Positions 50,355 to 59,683 of a stretch of DNA of 64,000 bases are shown here, in pieces. The translations under genes were made by a program, and so were the position numbers. Each line of letters starts with the position of its first letter. Within the stretch, counting starts at the first letter, position 1. Below the pieces are notes generated by a model. The model made no database searches, was not told where the DNA came from, and worked only from the letters and a program-made list of their open reading frames with translations. The DNA is from Anaerostipes sp. (lineage in GTDB: Bacteria; Bacillota; Clostridia; Lachnospirales; Lachnospiraceae), in the NCBI RefSeq assembly GCF_018381315.1, contig NZ_JAGZSD010000005.1, forward strand, positions 186,001 to 250,000, read 5' to 3'.

Positions 50355-52331
50355 TTATAAAATTCCGCCGATACTTAAGAATAACGGTGCAAATACTAAT
50401 GCTACGATCGTCATCAGCTTGATTAAGATGTTGATAGACGGTCCTGATGTATCTTTGAACGGATCTCCCACAGTGTCACCGACAACTGCTGCTTTATGAG
50501 CATCGCTGCCTTTTCCGCCGTGATTTCCTTCTTCAATATACTTTTTCGCATTATCCCAGGCTCCTCCGGCATTTGCCATGAAGATCGCCATCATAACACC
50601 TGATGCCAGGGATCCTACCAACAGTCCGCCGAGTGCCTCTACACCTAACAGAACTCCGATAATCAATGGAGAAACAATCGCCATGACACCTGGAAGCAGC
50701 ATTTCTTTTAATGCCGCTGATGTAGAAATCTCAACACAGGTTTTGTAATCCGGTTTTCCTGTTCCTTCAAGGATTCCCGGAATCTCTTTGAACTGGCGGC
50801 GTACTTCTACGATCATTTCGTTTGCAGTCTTACCTACAGACTGCATTGTGAATGCTGAGAATAAGAACGGAAGCATTCCTCCGACTAACACACCTACGAT
50901 AACCTTCGGATCCAGACAGTTGATGGTAGTTAAGCTTACTGCCTGTGAATAAGCGGAGAACAGTGCAAGTGCTGTCAGCGCCGCTGAACCGATGGCAAAT
51001 CCTTTACCCATAGCTGCCGTTGTGTTTCCAACTGCATCAAGTTTATCAGTGATTTTACGCACAGACTCATCAAGTTCTGCCATTTCAGCAATACCTCCGG
51101 CATTGTCCGCAATCGGGCCGTAAGCATCGACTGCTACTGTGATACCGGTTGTAGAAAGCATACCGACTGCCGCAAGAGCTATTCCGTATAAACCTGCAAA
51201 CTGATAAGCAACGATAACTGCAATACAGATAAAGATGATCGGGAATGCTGTAGATTCCATACCTACTGCAAGTCCTGAAATAATGGTTGTTGCAGATCCT
51301 GTCTCAGACTGGTCTGCAATCTTTTTAACTGCGCCGTAGTCACTGGATGTATAAATCTCAGTAAGCTTACCGATGATATTTCCAACAAGAACACCGCCGA
51401 GGATTGCCCAGAATGTATCCAGGTTTCCAAAGAACTGACGGCTTAAGAAAAATGCTGCAATTAAAACGATAATACTTGAGAAGTATGTACCTCCATCTAA
51501 TGCTCTGTGAGGATTCTGGCTCTTTGTATTGACTACAAAAATAACTCCGAGAATAGATGCGGCAATACCGATGGCTGCAAGCACTAATGGATATACAGCA
51601 CCCTTAAGGCTGAATGCAACAACTCCGATTGTAATAGCAGATACAATAGAACCTACATAAGATTCATATAAATCGGCACCCATACCTGCAACGTCACCTA
51701 CATTATCACCTACATTGTCAGCGATAACTGCCGGGTTCCTCGGATCATCTTCCGGGATACCAGCTTCTACTTTACCTACAAGATCAGCTCCTACGTCAGC
51801 AGCTTTTGTATAAATACCGCCTCCCACACGTCCGAACAGTGCCACAGAAGATGCTCCCAAACTGAATCCTGTCAGCACACTGACGTCTCCAGTAATCTTA
51901 TAAACCATTGTAACACCGAACAGTCCGAGACCTACTACTGTAAGACCCATTACGGCACCGCCTGAAAATGCGATGGATAAAGCTTTGCTCATCCCGCCTG
52001 ATCTTGCTGCCTCTGCTGTTCTTACGTTTGCCTTTGTAGCTGTGTGCATACCGATATAACCTGCTAATGCAGAAAAACATGCTCCAACCAAAAAGCAGAC
52101 TGCTGATACCCAACTTTGAATTCCAAGGCCGATTAATACAAATACTACTATACAAAATACCACAAGCAGCTTGTATTCCGCCCTTAAGAACGCATGGGCC
52201 CCTTCGTTGATCGCTCCGGCGATTTCCTTCATCTGATCATTTCCTTCATCAGCACCTTTTACTTTTGACATAAGTGCAAATGCAACAACCAGAGATAAGA
52301 TTCCGGCTGCAATCGCAATGTACATTTCCAT
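50355..52331 (-). CDS. hppA: Membrane-bound ion-pumping pyrophosphatase
   Basis: A 658-residue membrane pyrophosphatase that couples PPi hydrolysis to Na+ and/or H+ pumping. It has about sixteen hydrophobic segments. Substrate motifs are DNVGDNVGDVAGMGADLYES, DAYGPIADNAGGIAEMAEL and GGAWDNAKKYIEEGNHG. NTTAAMGKGFAIGSAAL has Ala where potassium-independent forms carry Lys, so a potassium-dependent enzyme is likely. AAAGGAG supports the ATG at 52331 over 52349. Monocistronic. Confidence 0.95.
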   Translation of the reverse strand: MEMYIAIAAGILSLVVAFALMSKVKGADEGNDQMKEIAGAINEGAHAFLRAEYKLLVVFCIVVFVLIGLGIQSWVSAVCFLVGACFSALAGYIGMHTATKANVRTAEAARSGGMSKALSIAFSGGAVMGLTVVGLGLFGVTMVYKITGDVSVLTGFSLGASSVALFGRVGGGIYTKAADVGADLVGKVEAGIPEDDPRNPAVIADNVGDNVGDVAGMGADLYESYVGSIVSAITIGVVAFSLKGAVYPLVLAAIGIAASILGVIFVVNTKSQNPHRALDGGTYFSSIIVLIAAFFLSRQFFGNLDTFWAILGGVLVGNIIGKLTEIYTSSDYGAVKKIADQSETGSATTIISGLAVGMESTAFPIIFICIAVIVAYQFAGLYGIALAAVGMLSTTGITVAVDAYGPIADNAGGIAEMAELDESVRKITDKLDAVGNTTAAMGKGFAIGSAALTALALFSAYSQAVSLTTINCLDPKVIVGVLVGGMLPFLFSAFTMQSVGKTANEMIVEVRRQFKEIPGILEGTGKPDYKTCVEISTSAALKEMLLPGVMAIVSPLIIGVLLGVEALGGLLVGSLASGVMMAIFMANAGGAWDNAKKYIEEGNHGGKGSDAHKAAVVGDTVGDPFKDTSGPSINILIKLMTIVALVFAPLFLSIGGIL

Positions 52332-52401
52332 TGTCCAATCTCCTTTCACTTTCCTCTTAAATATAATAATTTGAGTTTATGACTTTTAGTCACGTTTTTA
52401 T

Positions 52402-52430
52402 ATTATACCAAAGACATTTCAAGAATACAA
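52402..52430 (-). promoter_or_regulatory. hppA promoter
   Basis: On the minus strand TTGTAT (52425-52430) and TATAAT (52402-52407) are separated by 17 bp. The leader contains GTGACTAAAAGTCA, a short hairpin. Confidence 0.65.
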
Positions 52431-52492
52431 TATTTCAATTAAAAAAAGAGTTCCTTTCATAAAGGAGATCCCCGGCAGGGCACAGAATAAAA

Positions 52493-52521
52493 GGCTGGAA
52501 GATGAAGTTCACCTCCCAGCC
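52493..52521 (-). terminator. Terminator of ilvE
   Basis: On the minus strand GGCTGGGAGG pairs with CTTCCAGCC (one bulge) and is followed by TTTTATTC, eight bases after the ilvE stop codon. Confidence 0.75.
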
Positions 52522-52528
52522 GAAATAA

Positions 52529-53599
52529 TTATTTGATTTCAACAATCCATCCGTGAGTATCTTTGATCTTGCCCAGCTGGATTCCGCTTACGGTATCATA
52601 AAGCTTGTGGCTCAGCTCGCCGATGCCTCCGTCTTTTACCTGCATGACCTCATCTCCCCAGCGGAACTTTCCTACCGGTGAAATAACTGCTGCAGTTCCA
52701 GTACCCCATACTTCTTCTAAAAGTCCTGCTTTATGGGCTTCGTAGATCTCATCTATGGAAATCCTCTTTTCTTCTACTTCGTATCCCCACTCTTTACAGA
52801 GCTGAATAACAGAATCTCTTGTGATTCCAGGAAGAATGCTTCCGTTTAACTTCGGTGTCACTACCTTTCCGTCAATCTTAAAGAAGATATTCATGGCCCC
52901 TACTTCTTCAATATATTTTCTTTCCACTCCGTCCAGCCAGAGTACCTGAGAATATCCCTCATCATGCGCTTTCACCTGGGAAAGAATGCTGGCTGCATAA
53001 TTTCCTCCGGTCTTAGCCTCTCCAATGCCGCCCCGGACAGCCCTTACGTAATCATCTTCAATCCAGATGCTGACAGGATCCAATCCTTCCGGATAATAAG
53101 GACCTACCGGTGAAAGAATGATAATAAACTTATAGTATCTGGAAGTTTTCAGGCCCAGGAACGGATCTGTTCCGATAATAAACGGACGGATATATAAAGA
53201 ATGGTCCGGCTCATTCGGAATCCAGTCTTTGTCCAGAGCAACTAACTGCTCAATCGCCTGGATGTAGTCTTCTTCCGGGATTTCCGGAATACACAGCCTG
53301 TCAGATGAACGGTTAGATCTCTTGGCATTCATATCCGGACGGAATAAATTAACATTTCCGTTTTCTGAATTGTATGCCTTCAGTCCTTCAAAGACGCCCT
53401 GCCCGTAGTGAAAGATCGTTGCAGCCGGTGACAGTGTAAGATCAGTATATGGAACGATGCGCGGATCAAACCATCCTTTTTCCTCATCATAGTCCATCAC
53501 AAACATATGATCTGTAAAAATGGTTCCAAACAGCAGCGGATCATCTTTTCCCGGTTTTTCTTTCGGACATTGGGTCTTTTCAACTTTGATATCTAACAT
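52529..53599 (-). CDS. ilvE: Branched-chain amino acid aminotransferase
   Basis: A 356-residue fold-type IV PLP enzyme interconverting Val, Leu and Ile with their keto acids. Visible are the signature TIFHYGQGVFEGLKAY, NLFRPDMNAKRSNRSSDRLC, the PLP-lysine region GEAKTGGNYAASILSQVKAH and ILPGITRDSVIQL. The ATG has AGGAAGAGATAAC upstream. No ilv or leu genes adjoin; it is flanked by hppA and the folA-thyA pair. Confidence 0.95.
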   Translation of the reverse strand: MLDIKVEKTQCPKEKPGKDDPLLFGTIFTDHMFVMDYDEEKGWFDPRIVPYTDLTLSPAATIFHYGQGVFEGLKAYNSENGNVNLFRPDMNAKRSNRSSDRLCIPEIPEEDYIQAIEQLVALDKDWIPNEPDHSLYIRPFIIGTDPFLGLKTSRYYKFIIILSPVGPYYPEGLDPVSIWIEDDYVRAVRGGIGEAKTGGNYAASILSQVKAHDEGYSQVLWLDGVERKYIEEVGAMNIFFKIDGKVVTPKLNGSILPGITRDSVIQLCKEWGYEVEEKRISIDEIYEAHKAGLLEEVWGTGTAAVISPVGKFRWGDEVMQVKDGGIGELSHKLYDTVSGIQLGKIKDTHGWIVEIK

Positions 53600-53632
53600 G
53601 TTATCTCTTCCTTCCTGTTTCTATGTAATTTT

Positions 53633-53699
53633 TATACCTCAGCATATCGGGCGCAAACACGTCCACCTAAAATACGGTGTGCCCTTTGGATATAATTAT
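53633..53699 (+). repeat. Dispersed ~65-bp repeat, copy D
   Basis: The plus strand reads tatacct, ATCGGGCGCAAACACGTCC, TAAAATACGGTGTGCCC and ggatataattat, matching copies A-C in block order, with about six bases missing in the middle. It lies between folA and ilvE. Confidence 0.55.
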
Positions 53700-53719
53700 G
53701 AAACTTTTTGAATCTTCTG

Positions 53720-54214
53720 TCAATCTTTCATCTTCTTATACTTTAAAAATACATACTCAAGGTCGAAATAAGTCTGCTCCTCGCTCTCCTCAACAACTTT
53801 CCATTCTTCCAGTTCATCAAGATTCGGAAAATACGTGTCTGCATCATAGGCATAATCCAGCCTGGTTACATATGCCGTGTCACAGTAAGGAAGCATCATC
53901 CTGTAAATACTCTCACCGCCGATGATAAAAATATCATTTTTATCGTACTTTTTCAGTTCCTCAAACAGTTCTTCTGTGCTGTGGACTACAGCTGCTCCTC
54001 TGCCGTCATAGTCCTGATCTGTTGTCAGTACAATATTGGTTCTCTTTGGCAGAGGCATTCCGTTGGGAAAACTCTCCAGTGTCTTTCTGCCCATGACAAC
54101 CACCTTGCCTGTGGTGGTCTGGCGGAACATCTTCATATCGTTGGGGATATGGACCAAAAGCTGGTTCTCTTTTCCTATTCCCCAGTTCTTATCTGCATTT
54201 ACAATTAAATTCAT
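53720..54214 (-). CDS. folA: Dihydrofolate reductase
   Basis: A 164-residue NADPH-dependent enzyme regenerating tetrahydrofolate. It has LIVNADKNWGIGKENQLLVH, PNDMKMFRQTTTGKVVVMGR, KTLESFPNGMPLPKRTNIVL and FIIGGESIYRMMLPYCDTAY. AGGAGAAGGTT precedes the ATG. It starts 9 bp after thyA, whose reaction generates the dihydrofolate it uses. Confidence 0.95.
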   Translation of the reverse strand: MNLIVNADKNWGIGKENQLLVHIPNDMKMFRQTTTGKVVVMGRKTLESFPNGMPLPKRTNIVLTTDQDYDGRGAAVVHSTEELFEELKKYDKNDIFIIGGESIYRMMLPYCDTAYVTRLDYAYDADTYFPNLDELEEWKVVEESEEQTYFDLEYVFLKYKKMKD

Positions 54215-54223
54215 AACCTTCTC

Positions 54224-55072
54224 CTATATGGCAATCGGAATATCCTTAATCTGTTCTCCTGCCTTGTAATCTTCTATCTTAATATCATCCAGAGTAAACT
54301 CATAAAAATCCTTCACATCCGGATTCAGTGTAAACTTCGGTGCATCATAAACCGGACGCTGAATCAGCTCTTTAATCACCGGAATATGCCTGTCATAAAT
54401 ATGGGCATCTGCAATCACATGCACAAACTCTCCCGGCTCCATGCCGCATACCTGGGCAAGCATATAGATCAATACAGAATACTGGACAACATTCCAGTTG
54501 TTTGCTGCCAGAATGTCCTGGGATCTCTGGTTGAGAATACCATTCAGTACAAGCTTATCCTGTCCCGGTTTTTTCGTCACATTAAACGTCATGCTGTAGG
54601 CACATGGGTAAAGTTTCATCTCATGCAGATCCTGGTGAACGTAAATATTCGTCATAATCCTGCGGCTGTACGGGTTATGTTTCAGATCATAAATCACCCT
54701 GTCCACCTGGTCCATCTTTCCCTCTGCATACTGATGCTTCACTCTCATCTGATAACCGTATGCCTTGCCGATGGATCCGTCTTCATCTGCCCATTCATCC
54801 CACACATGGCTCTTTAAATCATGAATGCTGTTGGACTTTCTCTGCCAGATCCAAAGCAGTTCATCCACAGCAGATTTAACAAATGTCTTTCTGAGCGTCA
54901 GCGCCGGAAATTCTTTGGATAAATCATACCGGTTGACCACCCCAAACTGCTTTATTGTGTAAGCCGGCGTCCCGTCCGGCCATTTGGGTCTGACTTTCTC
55001 TCCCTCTGTGCTGGTGCCGTTGTCTAAAATATCCCGGCACATATTTATAAACAAAGTATCTGCGTAACTCAT
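54224..55072 (-). CDS. thyA: Thymidylate synthase
   Basis: A 282-residue ThyA-type enzyme converting dUMP to dTMP with methylene-tetrahydrofolate. The active Cys is in KLYPCAYSMTFNV. NGILNQRSQDILAANNWNVV and YMLAQVCGMEPGEFVHVIAD are conserved substrate and folate regions, and HIYDRHIPVIKELIQRP follows. Its ATG overlaps the stop codon of the AI-2E permease gene (ATGA). It is slightly longer than the 264-residue E. coli form. Confidence 0.95.
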   Translation of the reverse strand: MSYADTLFINMCRDILDNGTSTEGEKVRPKWPDGTPAYTIKQFGVVNRYDLSKEFPALTLRKTFVKSAVDELLWIWQRKSNSIHDLKSHVWDEWADEDGSIGKAYGYQMRVKHQYAEGKMDQVDRVIYDLKHNPYSRRIMTNIYVHQDLHEMKLYPCAYSMTFNVTKKPGQDKLVLNGILNQRSQDILAANNWNVVQYSVLIYMLAQVCGMEPGEFVHVIADAHIYDRHIPVIKELIQRPVYDAPKFTLNPDVKDFYEFTLDDIKIEDYKAGEQIKDIPIAI

Positions 55073-56253
55073 TCCTTACCCTCTCTTTCTTCTCTCTCGA
55101 GTTCTTCCCTGATCTGCTCTTCTTCCTTCTCACTGTTAATCGTCAGCATCTCGATCCTCCGCTGGAAAAATGCAATCTTCCGGTCAAAAACTCCAAGTTT
55201 ATACAGATTGTAAACAAAGATGCCCAGGATCAGAGCCAATAACATGCCTCCGATGCCGGAAAGCTTTAATCCAATGTAAATCAAAAACAGAGTGGTCAGC
55301 GGAGAAATCCCCATGCTGTCTCCCATCATCTTAGGCTGAAGCACCTGCTTGGTCACAAGGCAGATCACATAGATAATCAGCAGTATCACGGCTGTCTTGA
55401 TATCTCCTGTGAGAATCTTATAGAGTGCCCACGGTATAATGGCTGTCCCTGTCCCAAGGATCGGAAGAACATCCAGGATAGCGATCACAACAGCCAGGAA
55501 AAACGCATAGCTGATCCCCGCAAGAATGAACCCGATCCAAAGTATGGCAATGATGATAACCATAATCTTCACCTGGGCCCAGCAGTAACTGGCCAGTACT
55601 CCCAGGGTATTGTGATAAAAGATGCCGATCTTATGGCGTACCATCCTCGGAACATGTTTTTCATATCCCTGCATGATCTTTTCCTTATCCACAATAAAAA
55701 GATAAGAGGCAAAGAACATAACGACGGTTCCGATAAATCCGCTGGTCATCCCCTTGGCAACATTTCCTGAATGTTCCATTCCATAGTTGCCGATAGCTCC
55801 CACTGCCTTATCCAGTACTTTATCTGTGGAACCAAGCATCGTATCGAGCTTATCCCCAAAACCGTACGGCAGGGACTCCATCAAATGAAATATCTGCTCC
55901 TTTAAGTTCATCAGCTGGGTCTGGACTGTCTGTCTCAGGTCAGGAAGACTGGCTGCAAATCCGACGATCTGCTGGGCCAGCTGGCTGACTACAAAAGAGA
56001 TCAAAGCAATAAGGCCTGCAATCACTGCGATAATAATCAATGCCGAACCAAATCTCTTAGGCAGGCGGATCTTGTCTTCCAGGAAAGCAATGACAGGATG
56101 AGCCAGCATCGCTACGATCCACGCAGCCACAAACGGCCATAAAAAGCCGATGCACTTCGGCAAAACAAATATCAGAAGGAATGCCCCTCCTGCAATCACA
56201 ATAAGCTCCATAAAAATTTCTAAGTATATTTCCCAACGTCTCATTTTCATCAC
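55069..56253 (-). CDS. AI-2E transporter family membrane protein
   Basis: A 394-residue integral membrane protein of the AI-2E/YdiK/YtvI family with about eight hydrophobic segments. Typical parts are FLWPFVAAWIVAMLAHPVIA, VVIAILDVLPILGTGTAIIP and VTKQVLQPKMMGDSMGISPL, ending in a charged coiled tail (EKEEEQIREELEREEREGKE). Family members export signals or ions; the substrate here is unknown. Start choices are GTG 56253 or ATGs at 56250 and 56244 (GGGG upstream). It overlaps thyA by four bases. Confidence 0.85.
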   Translation of the reverse strand: MMKMRRWEIYLEIFMELIVIAGGAFLLIFVLPKCIGFLWPFVAAWIVAMLAHPVIAFLEDKIRLPKRFGSALIIIAVIAGLIALISFVVSQLAQQIVGFAASLPDLRQTVQTQLMNLKEQIFHLMESLPYGFGDKLDTMLGSTDKVLDKAVGAIGNYGMEHSGNVAKGMTSGFIGTVVMFFASYLFIVDKEKIMQGYEKHVPRMVRHKIGIFYHNTLGVLASYCWAQVKIMVIIIAILWIGFILAGISYAFFLAVVIAILDVLPILGTGTAIIPWALYKILTGDIKTAVILLIIYVICLVTKQVLQPKMMGDSMGISPLTTLFLIYIGLKLSGIGGMLLALILGIFVYNLYKLGVFDRKIAFFQRRIEMLTINSEKEEEQIREELEREEREGKE

Positions 56254-56329
56254 CCCAGATTTTTAATTACATCTATTATAAAGTACCCGACTTCCGATGA
56301 CAAGGTCGCAGCCCCTGCAGATGCAAAAT

Positions 56330-57205
56330 TCACACTTTCGTCATAAATAGATTCTGCCCCTTTTCATAATAGTAAACCCTGTCCGAAAGAATCTCATCCC
56401 CCTCTACCACCGTGCGGTTGACTTCCCTGACCAGTTCAGCAAGCGCCGCCGGGTCGCTTTCACCGTCTGCCGGCACCAGAAGCACCTCGTGAATACTGCT
56501 GGGAAGAATATAAAACCCTCCCCGGACCTTATCTGAAAATCTGTCCAGGATTCCCCGGTACAGTACAGTGCCGGCACCGTTAAGCCCTTCCCGGTTGGAT
56601 AAAACATAAAGCTTTCCTCTGCTCCCTCTCATCTGCGGAAAGATCTGTTCCATAGGGCGGAGAAGAGGAGGAAAAACCTTTTCCGTGTTCTCTCTGGCAT
56701 CCTTTCCAAGCTGTTCTTCGGTGATGCCCCAAAGCTTGAGATCCTGGCTGCGTATAAGGGCACTGGCCATTCCATCTCTGTCGTGATGGGCAAACCAGCG
56801 GAAGGTAACTGCCAGATCCTCCACACGCTCAAAAGGACAGTCCTCCAGCTGTTTTTTATTCTTCTCATAGTTTACGAGCCGGAAGAACAGATGATCTTTC
56901 ATATAATGATAATCTCTGTACAGCTCCGGCTGGATCGGACAGTCTGTTCTGCTTTCCTCATAAAGAGCGCCCATCCTGCACAAAAGCTCTCCCAAATCAA
57001 CACCGCTTTGATACTCTGTATAAAAAGTATCCACGTAAATAATGGGCTGGCACGTCTCTTCCTCTCTTCCGATACACAGGCCGTTCAGGCTGGTATTGTT
57101 ATTCTTTGTTACCTGCCTCATAACGGCTTTCTTATCTTTCGGATCTCTGACATATTCTAAAATATGCTCTTCTACATAATCAAAAAATTCCTGCCTGGTC
57201 AACAT
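56330..57205 (-). CDS. DUF5688 family protein
   Basis: A 291-residue soluble protein of the DUF5688 type, frequent in Lachnospiraceae. The N-terminus is MLTRQEFFDYVEEHILEYVR, followed by NNTSLNGLCIGREEETCQPI and TFYTEYQSGVDLGELLCRM. The C-terminal half (LYVLSNREGLNGAGTVLYR and SSIHEVLLVPAD) is the conserved block. No function is established. GGAAGGAGCGCTT supports the ATG at 57205. Confidence 0.75.
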   Translation of the reverse strand: MLTRQEFFDYVEEHILEYVRDPKDKKAVMRQVTKNNNTSLNGLCIGREEETCQPIIYVDTFYTEYQSGVDLGELLCRMGALYEESRTDCPIQPELYRDYHYMKDHLFFRLVNYEKNKKQLEDCPFERVEDLAVTFRWFAHHDRDGMASALIRSQDLKLWGITEEQLGKDARENTEKVFPPLLRPMEQIFPQMRGSRGKLYVLSNREGLNGAGTVLYRGILDRFSDKVRGGFYILPSSIHEVLLVPADGESDPAALAELVREVNRTVVEGDEILSDRVYYYEKGQNLFMTKV

Positions 57206-57311
57206 AAGCGCTCCTTCCATGTGGAACGGAATTCTACGCCATACCCCTCCCCGTATATTCCATAATTTTGAAATAATTACAATATTATCTTAGCTTATCC
57301 TGAGAAAAAAA

Positions 57312-57346
57312 GCAAGCGGTACCGGAATATTTCTCCGGCCGCCTGC
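57312..57346 (-). terminator. Terminator of hisC
   Basis: On the minus strand GCAGGCGGCCGGA pairs with TCCGGTACCGCTTGC and is followed by TTTTTTTCTC, about ten bases after the hisC stop codon. Confidence 0.85.
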
Positions 57347-57356
57347 CTTTGATCTT

Positions 57357-58409
57357 CTATTTCGTTACTTTGGATTTTAGAAATCTGACCAGAGACTGCA
57401 TTTCTTCATCAGTACCAATAGAAATTCTTAAATAATTGCTGATTCTCGGCTTATCAAAGTGGCGGACATAGATATTTTCTTTCTTCGCCGCCTCAAAAAG
57501 TTCTTTGGCCGGTATACCGGGATGGGATGCAAAGACAAAGTTTGCACTGGAATCTGCAAATGAAAACCCAAGCTCTTTCAATTCTTTCTGGAACCATTCC
57601 CTTGTTCTCATGATCTTATTTCTCGTCTCCTGAAAATATTTCTCATCTTCAATCGCTGCTTTTCCCATGACGATGGACGGCTCATTCATTGTATAAGAAT
57701 TAAAGGAATATTTTACATCATTCATTGCTTTGATCAGCTCTTTGTTTCCCATGGCATAACCGATTCTGAGCCCTGCAAGTGAACGGGATTTGGAATACGT
57801 CTGCACTACTAAAAGGTTGTCGTATTCAGGGATCAGGCTTTTTGCGCTTTCTCCTCCAAAATCAATATAAGCTTCATCCACAATCACAAGAACATCTCTG
57901 TTATGATCTAAAATATCTCTGACTGTTTCAAGCTCTAAAAGTGCACCTGTCGGTGCATTGGGGTTTGGAAAAATCACGCCCCCGTTTTCTCCGTAATAGT
58001 CCTCCGCACAAATGCCGAATCCTTCATCCAGAGCCTTTGTCTCATACGGAATTTGAAACAGGTCTGCCCACACATCATAAAAAGAGTATGTAATGTCAGG
58101 AAACAAAACCGGCCTTTCCGAATTAAAGAAGGTCAGAAAGGCAATTGCCAAAACATCGTCGGAACCTACCCCCACAAACACTTCATCACTATCGAGTCCA
58201 TAATAAGAACTTATGGCTTTCACCAGATCAGCTGCCGCCGGATCAGGATATTTCCTAAGATTCTTAATATCTTTCATGGCCTCCAAAACCTTCGGAGAGG
58301 GAGGATACGGATTTTCGTTGGTATTCAGTTTAATCACTCCGTCTTCCTTCGGCTGTTCCCCCGGAGTATACGGAATCACATTTCTTACACTATCTCTCCA
58401 AGACTTCAT
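57357..58409 (-). CDS. hisC: Histidinol-phosphate aminotransferase (HisC-like)
   Basis: A 350-residue fold-type I aminotransferase. It shows VIPYTPGEQPKEDGVIKLNT, the NENPYPPSP motif, FVGVGSDDVLAIAFLTFF and the PLP-lysine segment QTYSKSRSLAGLRIGYAMG. The typical reaction converts imidazole acetol phosphate to histidinol phosphate, though such enzymes can also act on aromatic keto acids. AAGGAGAGATAAC supports the ATG at 58409. It overlaps almost directly with the preceding aminotransferase gene (stop 58411), implying one transcript. No other his genes are present. Confidence 0.88.
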   Translation of the reverse strand: MKSWRDSVRNVIPYTPGEQPKEDGVIKLNTNENPYPPSPKVLEAMKDIKNLRKYPDPAAADLVKAISSYYGLDSDEVFVGVGSDDVLAIAFLTFFNSERPVLFPDITYSFYDVWADLFQIPYETKALDEGFGICAEDYYGENGGVIFPNPNAPTGALLELETVRDILDHNRDVLVIVDEAYIDFGGESAKSLIPEYDNLLVVQTYSKSRSLAGLRIGYAMGNKELIKAMNDVKYSFNSYTMNEPSIVMGKAAIEDEKYFQETRNKIMRTREWFQKELKELGFSFADSSANFVFASHPGIPAKELFEAAKKENIYVRHFDKPRISNYLRISIGTDEEMQSLVRFLKSKVTK

Positions 58410-58410
58410 G

Positions 58411-59604
58411 TTATCTCTCCTTATACTCATCAATCAGTTTCTGAAACAGCGGCAGCGCCTTTTCAATACGTTCTGTAGGCACACAATAAGAAATCCTTAC
58501 ATAACCCGGGCATCCAAAGCTGTCCCCCGGAACCATCAAAAGATCATATTTTTTTGCTCTCTCACAAAATGCATTTGCATCCGGTTCTAAAGCTTTCGGG
58601 AACAGGTAAAATGCTCCTCCCGGCTCCACACATTCATATCCCATCTCGGTCAGTGCATGATAAAACAGATCCTTATTTGCCTGGTATACGGACAGATCCG
58701 ATGTAAGGTCTGCACAGTCTCCCACAACCTTTTGATATAAGGCAGGGACACTTACATAAGAAAGCAGCCTTCCCGCAGCGATAAAAACCGGCAGAAGATG
58801 GTCAAAATCCTCTGCTTCACAGGGCGCTATGATGTACCCGATCCGCTCACCCGGTATGGAAAGAGACTTGCTGAAGGAATAGCAGACCAGTGTGTTGTCA
58901 TAATAAAAAGGAACATGCGGCAGTTTCACTCCGTCATACACGATCTCCCTGTATGGCTCATCTGATATAATATAAATACTGTGCCCTGTCTCTTCCTGCT
59001 TTTTTCTCAGAAGTTCTGCCAGTTTTTTAATAGTCTCTTCTGAATAAACCGCTCCCGATGGATTGTTCGGAGAATTAATCAGTACAGCTTTTGTATTTTC
59101 ATTTATGGCTGCGCTCAGTCTGTCAAAATCAATCTGAAATGTATCTGTCTCTGCCGGAATCACCTTAAGCTTACACCCTGCCCCCTGTGCATACACCTGA
59201 TACTCAGGGAAATACGGAGCAAAGGTGATAATTTCATCCTCCGGCCCGTCCACAAGACTTTTAAAACAAATACCGATAGCTGCCGCTGCGCCGATGGTCA
59301 TAAAGATATTTTCTGCCCGGTAATCAGTCCCAAACCTGCTGTTTAAAGATTTTGCCAGAGCATCCCTGACCTCAAAGATACCTGCATTGCTTGTATAACC
59401 GTGAACCGCTACAGGATCTCCTTCTTTTATATATTTTACCGCTGTCTCATCCACTTCTTTTGGTGCGGGAACAGAAGGATTTCCGATGCTGAAATCAAAT
59501 ACATTTTCAGGTCCTACTTCTTTTGCTCTCTCCATCCCAAATTCAAATATATCCCGGATCACAGAATGCTGCCCGGACAGTTCTAACACTTTTTTTGATA
59601 ACAT
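58411..59604 (-). CDS. Aspartate-type PLP aminotransferase
   Basis: A 397-residue class I aminotransferase. Conserved parts are FDFSIGNPSVPAPKEVDETA, GYTSNAGIFEVRDALAKSLN, INSPNNPSGAVYSEETIKKL and the PLP-lysine SFSKSLSIPGERIGYIIAP. Substrate is unclear; aspartate or aromatic acids are possible. AAAGAG supports the ATG at 59604, while a GTG at 59613 is the other option. It is translationally close to hisC downstream. A terminator isolates it from dapB. Confidence 0.85.
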   Translation of the reverse strand: MLSKKVLELSGQHSVIRDIFEFGMERAKEVGPENVFDFSIGNPSVPAPKEVDETAVKYIKEGDPVAVHGYTSNAGIFEVRDALAKSLNSRFGTDYRAENIFMTIGAAAAIGICFKSLVDGPEDEIITFAPYFPEYQVYAQGAGCKLKVIPAETDTFQIDFDRLSAAINENTKAVLINSPNNPSGAVYSEETIKKLAELLRKKQEETGHSIYIISDEPYREIVYDGVKLPHVPFYYDNTLVCYSFSKSLSIPGERIGYIIAPCEAEDFDHLLPVFIAAGRLLSYVSVPALYQKVVGDCADLTSDLSVYQANKDLFYHALTEMGYECVEPGGAFYLFPKALEPDANAFCERAKKYDLLMVPGDSFGCPGYVRISYCVPTERIEKALPLFQKLIDEYKER

Positions 59605-59635
59605 AAAATTCACTCTTTCTTTCGTATGTTCACAA

Positions 59636-59668
59636 AAAGGCAGTACGCTGGATTACCGTACCGCCTTT
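59636..59668 (-). terminator. Terminator after dapB
   Basis: On the minus strand AAAGGCGGTACG pairs with CGTACTGCCTTT, followed by TTGTGAACA. It lies about 15 bp after the dapB stop codon. Confidence 0.75.
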
Positions 59669-59683
59669 GGTTTCAAATACTAT

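Noticed and set aside
53600..53632. A T-box or leucine leader for ilvE
   Set aside because: The gap upstream of ilvE is short and holds mainly the dispersed repeat; no T-box core sequence is visible.
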